NCBI GenBank assembly: GCA_036641395.1
Contig: JAVWEY010000014.1
Coordinates: forward strand, 1 to 35,830
Direction of reading: 5' to 3'
DNA from: JAVXTH01 sp036641395
GTDB lineage: Bacteria; Bacillota_I; Bacilli_A; Erysipelotrichales; Erysipelotrichaceae
DNA length: 35,830 nt
This document shows positions 32,868 through 35,830 of this stretch, piece after piece. The notes below the pieces were generated by a model. The model made no database searches. It had not been told where the DNA came from and saw nothing but the letters and a program-made list of their open reading frames with translations. The stretch's first letter is position 1, and each line of letters opens with the position of its first letter. The position numbers and the translations under genes were made by a program.

Positions 32868-34199
32868 TTAACTAAATATGAAATATAATACTAAAGGTAT
32901 TGCTAGGATATACATAGCAGGATGTACTTCTTTATATTTACCTGTGCATGTTTTAATTAATACATAAGCAACGATACCAGCAGAGATACCACTTGCGATT
33001 GATCCGGTAAAGATGGTAAACATAATCATTACAAATGGACCAAATGCTTCACTGAAATCATCAAAGTTAATATTTCTAAAGTCTTGGATCATTAAGAAAC
33101 CAACAAAGATTAATGCAGGACCAGTTGCTGCATTAGGAATCATTAATACAAGTGGTGATAAGAACACCATGCATAAGAAACAAATACCAACTACGATACT
33201 TGTAAAGCCGGTTCTTCCTCCCGCTTCAACTCCAGCACTTGATTCAACAAATGTTGTAATTGTTGTATTACCAGTACATGCTCCTACACATGTTCCTACG
33301 GCATCAACTAAGAAAGGACGTTCAATTCCTGGTAGATTACCATCTTCATCTAACATTTTTGCTTTTCCACCAACACCCAAAACCGTTCCAAGTGTTGAAA
33401 AGAAATCACCAACAAAGGCAATGAACATTAAGATAACACCTTCAAATGTTGCTACATGAGCAAAATCAAAGTTCATTACTACATTACCAACTTCCGCAAA
33501 TTCTGGAATTTTAAAGAATTGTGTAGGTACTTGTGTAACTCCAAAAGGAATTCCTAAAATGGTAATCGCAACGATTCCATAAAGAATTGCTCCTTTTACT
33601 TTATAAGCAGTTAATACCGCAATAATAATTAATCCTACAATCGCAAGAATAACCGCTGGTTGAGTAAAATCACCCATCCCAATACCATTCGTAAAGTTAC
33701 CAATTCCGGTATTTTTAAAGCCTAAGTAAGCGATAAAGAAACCAATTGCTGTTCCAATCGCTATTTTTATATTCTTTGGAATCATCCTTACAATTAAATC
33801 ACGAACTCCAAATATAGATAATGCTAAGAAAACTAATCCTGAAATTAAAACCATTGACATAATGGAACCAAAGCTTAATTCTCCAGCTTGTAGTAAAGCA
33901 CCAAACATGAAGTTGCTTCCCATACCAGTTGCAAGAGCAAACGGTAAGTTAGCATATAATGCCATAAAGAATGTAATCAATGCACTAACAATTGCACATA
34001 CGACAACAATGGCTTCTTTTGAGATTAAAACCCCATTAATATCGATCATACTAGGCGTGTTACCAAATCCGACAATTGCACTAGGTTGAACAACTAAGAC
34101 ATAAGCCATCGTCATAAAAGTTGTAAGACCTGCTACAATTTCAGTTTTTAAATTTGTTTTACGTTCTTCAAATTTAAAAAATTGAGCAATTTTATTCAT
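32868..34199 (-). CDS. pbuG: NCS2-family guanine/hypoxanthine permease (PbuG/AzgA type)
   Basis: I use the ATG at 34199 (MNKIAQFFKF) because GAGGAGGAA precedes it; the frame also opens at a GTG at 34232, upstream of that site. The protein has 443 residues and about 12 membrane helices. Family marks are AGLTTFMTMAYVLVVQP near the N-terminus, NLPFALATGMGSNFMF, FIAYLGFKNTGIG, FVGDFFSTLGTVLGVGGKA and CTGNTTITTFVESSAGVEAGGRTG. AzgA-type proteins are proton symporters for guanine, hypoxanthine and adenine in the cell membrane. The gene is led by a guanine-type riboswitch and followed by adenine deaminase. Confidence 0.93.
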   Translation of the reverse strand: MNKIAQFFKFEERKTNLKTEIVAGLTTFMTMAYVLVVQPSAIVGFGNTPSMIDINGVLISKEAIVVVCAIVSALITFFMALYANLPFALATGMGSNFMFGALLQAGELSFGSIMSMVLISGLVFLALSIFGVRDLIVRMIPKNIKIAIGTAIGFFIAYLGFKNTGIGNFTNGIGMGDFTQPAVILAIVGLIIIAVLTAYKVKGAILYGIVAITILGIPFGVTQVPTQFFKIPEFAEVGNVVMNFDFAHVATFEGVILMFIAFVGDFFSTLGTVLGVGGKAKMLDEDGNLPGIERPFLVDAVGTCVGACTGNTTITTFVESSAGVEAGGRTGFTSIVVGICFLCMVFLSPLVLMIPNAATGPALIFVGFLMIQDFRNINFDDFSEAFGPFVMIMFTIFTGSIASGISAGIVAYVLIKTCTGKYKEVHPAMYILAIPLVLYFIFS

Positions 34200-34248
34200 A
34201 TATTTCCTCCTCTTAAAGTGTGATATCGTCACGAAGATGAAATATTAT

Positions 34249-34315
34249 TCATCATAGTTTTTCATTTGCGGTGAAAAGTAGAGACTGTCTGCCATATTCA
34301 GACGTTATATGATGA
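34249..34315 (-). ncRNA. purine riboswitch aptamer, guanine type
   Basis: On the minus strand the P1 arms TCATCATA (34315-34308) and TATGATGA (34256-34249) enclose the three-way junction: TATAACGTCTG, ATATGGCAGAC, then TCTCTAC, TTTTCACC, GCAAATGAAAAACTATG. Loop and junction bases match the xpt-type aptamer. The specificity base before TATG is C, which pairs guanine or hypoxanthine; adenine aptamers have T. I see no hairpin followed by a T run between the aptamer and pbuG, so the mode of control is not clear. Confidence 0.92.
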
Positions 34316-34328
34316 TATCAACCGTCAA

Positions 34329-34357
34329 ATTATATCAGATTGTAATCATTTTGAAAA
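34329..34357 (-). promoter_or_regulatory. promoter of the pbuG-ade operon
   Basis: Minus strand: TTTTCA (34357-34352), 17-base spacer ending in TGA, TATAAT (34334-34329). The start site would fall just upstream of the riboswitch aptamer. Confidence 0.65.
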
Positions 34358-34378
34358 GAGGAAATAACAACCATTTAG

Positions 34379-35593
34379 CTAAAATTTCACCAGAAAGTTA
34401 AAAAGTGCTTGTGTACCAATTCCACAATCCTGAATTGATGAATATTCCTCCTTACAATGTGATCTTCCATTTTGACTTCGAATAAATAACATTGTAATTG
34501 GACACGTTGATGAAAAGCTCATTGCATCATGCCCCGCCCCACTCATTAATGTATTCGGAACATAATTTAATTCTTTAAAAACTTCTTTCCATTTTGCTTG
34601 ATACTTTTCATCGCAACTACAAGGAGCAATATCTTGTGTTTGTTCCATACTAATCATAAAACCTTGTTTCTCTACTTCTTTTATCAATAACTTTATTTCT
34701 TCAACATAGTGAATTAAATCTTGTTCTTTCATACTTCTTACATCAAGAGAAAAACAAACATGATCGCATATAATGTTACAAGCACCCGGATAGGTATGGA
34801 TTTCACCTACTGTAGCAACTGCATTTTCATACTTCATAATCTTTTCATTGATTAATTGAATCATCTTACTCATCGCTTGCACTGGATCGATTCTACCAAC
34901 CATCGGTGTGGCCCCAGAGTGTCCGCTTTCCCCATGGATGGTAATAATATAGCGCTTTAAACCAGCAATTCCTTCTACAATTCCAATTGGCATTTGTCTT
35001 TGTTCTAATACTTTTCCTTGTTCAATATGTAATTCAATAAAAACTTGAATCTTATTTTTATAAACACAAGTAGCAAAATTATCAATATCATAGTTATATT
35101 TTTTCGCTGCTTCACGAATCGTAACATGATCTTGATCTTCACTCATTAAATCTTCTTCTTTTAATAAACCATTTATAGCACGACTGCCAATCATTCCATA
35201 ATTAAAACGATTTCCTTCTTCATCTTTAAACCCAATTACTTCAACGCTTTGATTTAATGTAATGTTATTTTCATTCATTGTTTGTAATACTTCAATACAA
35301 CTTAAAATACCAAAACAACCATCAAACATGCCGCCTTCTTTTACACTATCAAAGTGCGATCCACATACAATAATCGGAGCATCTTTATTATTTCCTTCTT
35401 TACAGCCAATAATATTTCCAACTGCATCCACTCTTACTTCTAAACCAGCTTCTTTCATATATGTGATAATACATTGTTTTGCTGCTTCTTCAACACCAGT
35501 ATAAGGAAAACGAGTAATTGATAGATCTTCATTTTGACCAATTTTTGCTAGTTCTATTATATGTTCATATAATCTTTTCTCATTTATTTTCAT
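34379..35593 (-). CDS. M20-family amidase/carbamoylase (allantoate amidohydrolase or N-carbamoyl-amino-acid hydrolase type)
   Basis: Start chosen at the ATG at 35593 (MKINEKRLYE), seven bases after ATAGGAGT; the in-frame ATG at 35617 lies too close to the probable -10. The protein has 404 residues, the family length. Metal ligands are visible: H80 in CGSHFDSV, D91 in GGMFDGCFG, DEEG in VIGFKDEEGNRF, the histidine in FIELHIEQG, and a C-terminal SHCKEEY. The family hydrolyses carbamoyl or ureido groups in allantoate, N-carbamoyl amino acids or beta-ureidopropionate, releasing ammonia. The neighbouring purine genes make allantoate plausible, but the sequence alone does not decide. No terminator separates it from the riboswitch promoter downstream. 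Confidence 0.88.
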   Translation of the reverse strand: MKINEKRLYEHIIELAKIGQNEDLSITRFPYTGVEEAAKQCIITYMKEAGLEVRVDAVGNIIGCKEGNNKDAPIIVCGSHFDSVKEGGMFDGCFGILSCIEVLQTMNENNITLNQSVEVIGFKDEEGNRFNYGMIGSRAINGLLKEEDLMSEDQDHVTIREAAKKYNYDIDNFATCVYKNKIQVFIELHIEQGKVLEQRQMPIGIVEGIAGLKRYIITIHGESGHSGATPMVGRIDPVQAMSKMIQLINEKIMKYENAVATVGEIHTYPGACNIICDHVCFSLDVRSMKEQDLIHYVEEIKLLIKEVEKQGFMISMEQTQDIAPCSCDEKYQAKWKEVFKELNYVPNTLMSGAGHDAMSFSSTCPITMLFIRSQNGRSHCKEEYSSIQDCGIGTQALFNFLVKF

Positions 35594-35619
35594 AGTAACT
35601 CCTATCATTTCTTGCATCT

Positions 35620-35628
35620 ATTGTAGCA
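35620..35628 (-). promoter_or_regulatory. extended -10 promoter of the M20 amidase gene
   Basis: Minus strand TGC followed by TACAAT (35625-35620), about 27 bases upstream of the start codon. The -35 position falls in or at the edge of the insertion-element end. Confidence 0.45.
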
Positions 35629-35641
35629 CTAAACACGTGAC

Positions 35642-35748
35642 ATACTCCCACCACTTATGCGAGTGATAACGCATTGAAGTGGGGGCTTCTTGTTCGATAA
35701 GGCTAACCAAGCTAACCCCGTGTGTCCCACGGTTTTATATGATTAAGG
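35642..35748 (-). ncRNA. candidate omega RNA (TnpB guide RNA) scaffold
   Basis: The non-coding stretch between the tnpB stop and the right end carries two hairpins and a GGTTAGC/GGTTAGCC repeat. In characterised IS200/IS605 elements this region is the guide RNA of TnpB, and the guide is the flanking DNA just outside the end, here the bases around 35617-35637. Function is inferred from the family, and it requires an intact tnpB outside the window. Confidence 0.5.
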
Positions 35749-35830
35749 TTATGCCGAAACTAATCGCATACCTTCGTTTCGAATATTGATACTAGAGTTG
35801 TAATCACGGTTGATTACAACTCCACAACTT
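35749..35830 (-). CDS. tnpB: TnpB, C-terminal end only (cut by the window edge)
   Basis: The minus strand reads 26 residues from the edge to TAA: SCGVVINRDYNSS, then INIRNEGMRLVSA. The cysteine belongs to the zinc-ribbon, and RDxNSSxNI is the conserved end of the RuvC-like nuclease of TnpB proteins (D in RDYN is a catalytic residue). Whether the gene is complete cannot be judged here. Confidence 0.85.
   Translation of the reverse strand, partial: SCGVVINRDYNSSINIRNEGMRLVSA

Larger units (their letters stand above)
35637..35830 (-). mobile_element. right end of an IS200/IS605-type element (partial)
   Basis: The tail of a tnpB gene is followed by the structured end typical of these elements. 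A long hairpin lies at 35647-35685 (ATGCG/CGCAT and ACTT/AAGT with a bulged CCCACC/GGGGG base), next to GTGACATACTCCCACC. A second hairpin CCGTG/CACGG is at 35718-35732. The outer boundary near 35637 is an estimate. The rest of the element lies beyond the window. Confidence 0.75.

Noticed and set aside
33013..33459. 148-residue plus-strand frame opposite the purine permease
   Set aside because: It lies wholly inside pbuG on the opposite strand, has low-complexity Pro/Ser/Thr/Lys composition typical of an antisense frame, and has no ribosome binding site.
34200..34232. GTG start at 34232 for the purine permease
   Set aside because: It lies upstream of the GAGGAGGAA site that serves the ATG at 34199, and the added residues do not resemble the family N-terminus.
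1..35830. CRISPR array or tandem repeats
   Set aside because: No regularly spaced direct repeats were seen in any intergenic region; the few repeats found are single inverted pairs.

Overview
The window is AT-rich bacterial chromosome with short intergenic gaps, AGGAGG-type ribosome binding sites, extended -10 promoters and many hairpin-plus-U-run terminators. Gene content points to an anaerobic, fermentative, low-GC Bacillota: pyruvate formate-lyase activase, lactate dehydrogenase, pyrophosphate-dependent phosphofructokinase, PTS enzyme I, an M-box and a guanine riboswitch. A GerA/SpoVAF-family germination protein implies a spore-forming lineage. An Erysipelotrichia-like organism fits, but the window holds no marker that settles the genus.

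Layout. 1-1737: 5' part of an ABC ATPase/permease fusion, cut by the window edge. 1966-7089: a probable two-gene cyclic-di-GMP operon (Cache-GGDEF*-EAL, then pseudo-receiver-HD-GYP-PAS-GGDEF). 7188-8677: a MerR regulator divergent from a YitT-family membrane protein, sharing a palindromic operator inside a 19-bp-spacer promoter. 8711-11257: lactate dehydrogenase followed by a YtcJ-like amidohydrolase. 11476-13884: HAD phosphatase, RlmCD-type rRNA methyltransferase and an unknown protein. 14022-15027: pflA overlapping a small thioredoxin-like gene. 15175-20186: a SWIM-SNF2 helicase, a short gene on the other strand with no ordinary start codon, and a PEPCK-like P-loop protein. 20320-20835: stand-alone pyrR. 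20918-24836: ptsI, an unknown gene, pfp and a four-helix membrane protein. 24876-29488: spoVAF-like gene and the Mg2+ transporter mgtA under an M-box leader. 29605-30894: guaA. 31053-35593: adenine deaminase and a purine permease behind a guanine riboswitch, preceded by an M20 carbamoylase/allantoate-amidohydrolase-like gene. 35637-35830: right end of an IS200/IS605-type element with the tail of tnpB.

How the genes fit together. Three themes recur. Purine economy: guaA, the guanine riboswitch, pbuG, ade and pyrR all deal with nucleobase salvage. Fermentative carbon flow: PTS EI, PPi-PFK, LDH and the PFL activase. Signalling and ion sensing: the c-di-GMP pair and the Mg2+ leader.

Most notable are a GMP synthase whose glutaminase half is shortened and lacks its catalytic cysteine; a 30-codon acidic leader ORF between the M-box terminator and mgtA; an 11-bp hairpin that buries the spoVAF start codon; and a receiver domain in which the three key residues are all replaced. 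Intergenic stretches over 300 bases are 18394-18695 (terminator plus the small minus-strand gene) and 29060-29604 (M-box, terminator, leader ORF, divergent promoters). I saw no tRNA, rRNA, CRISPR array, prophage or complete transposon.
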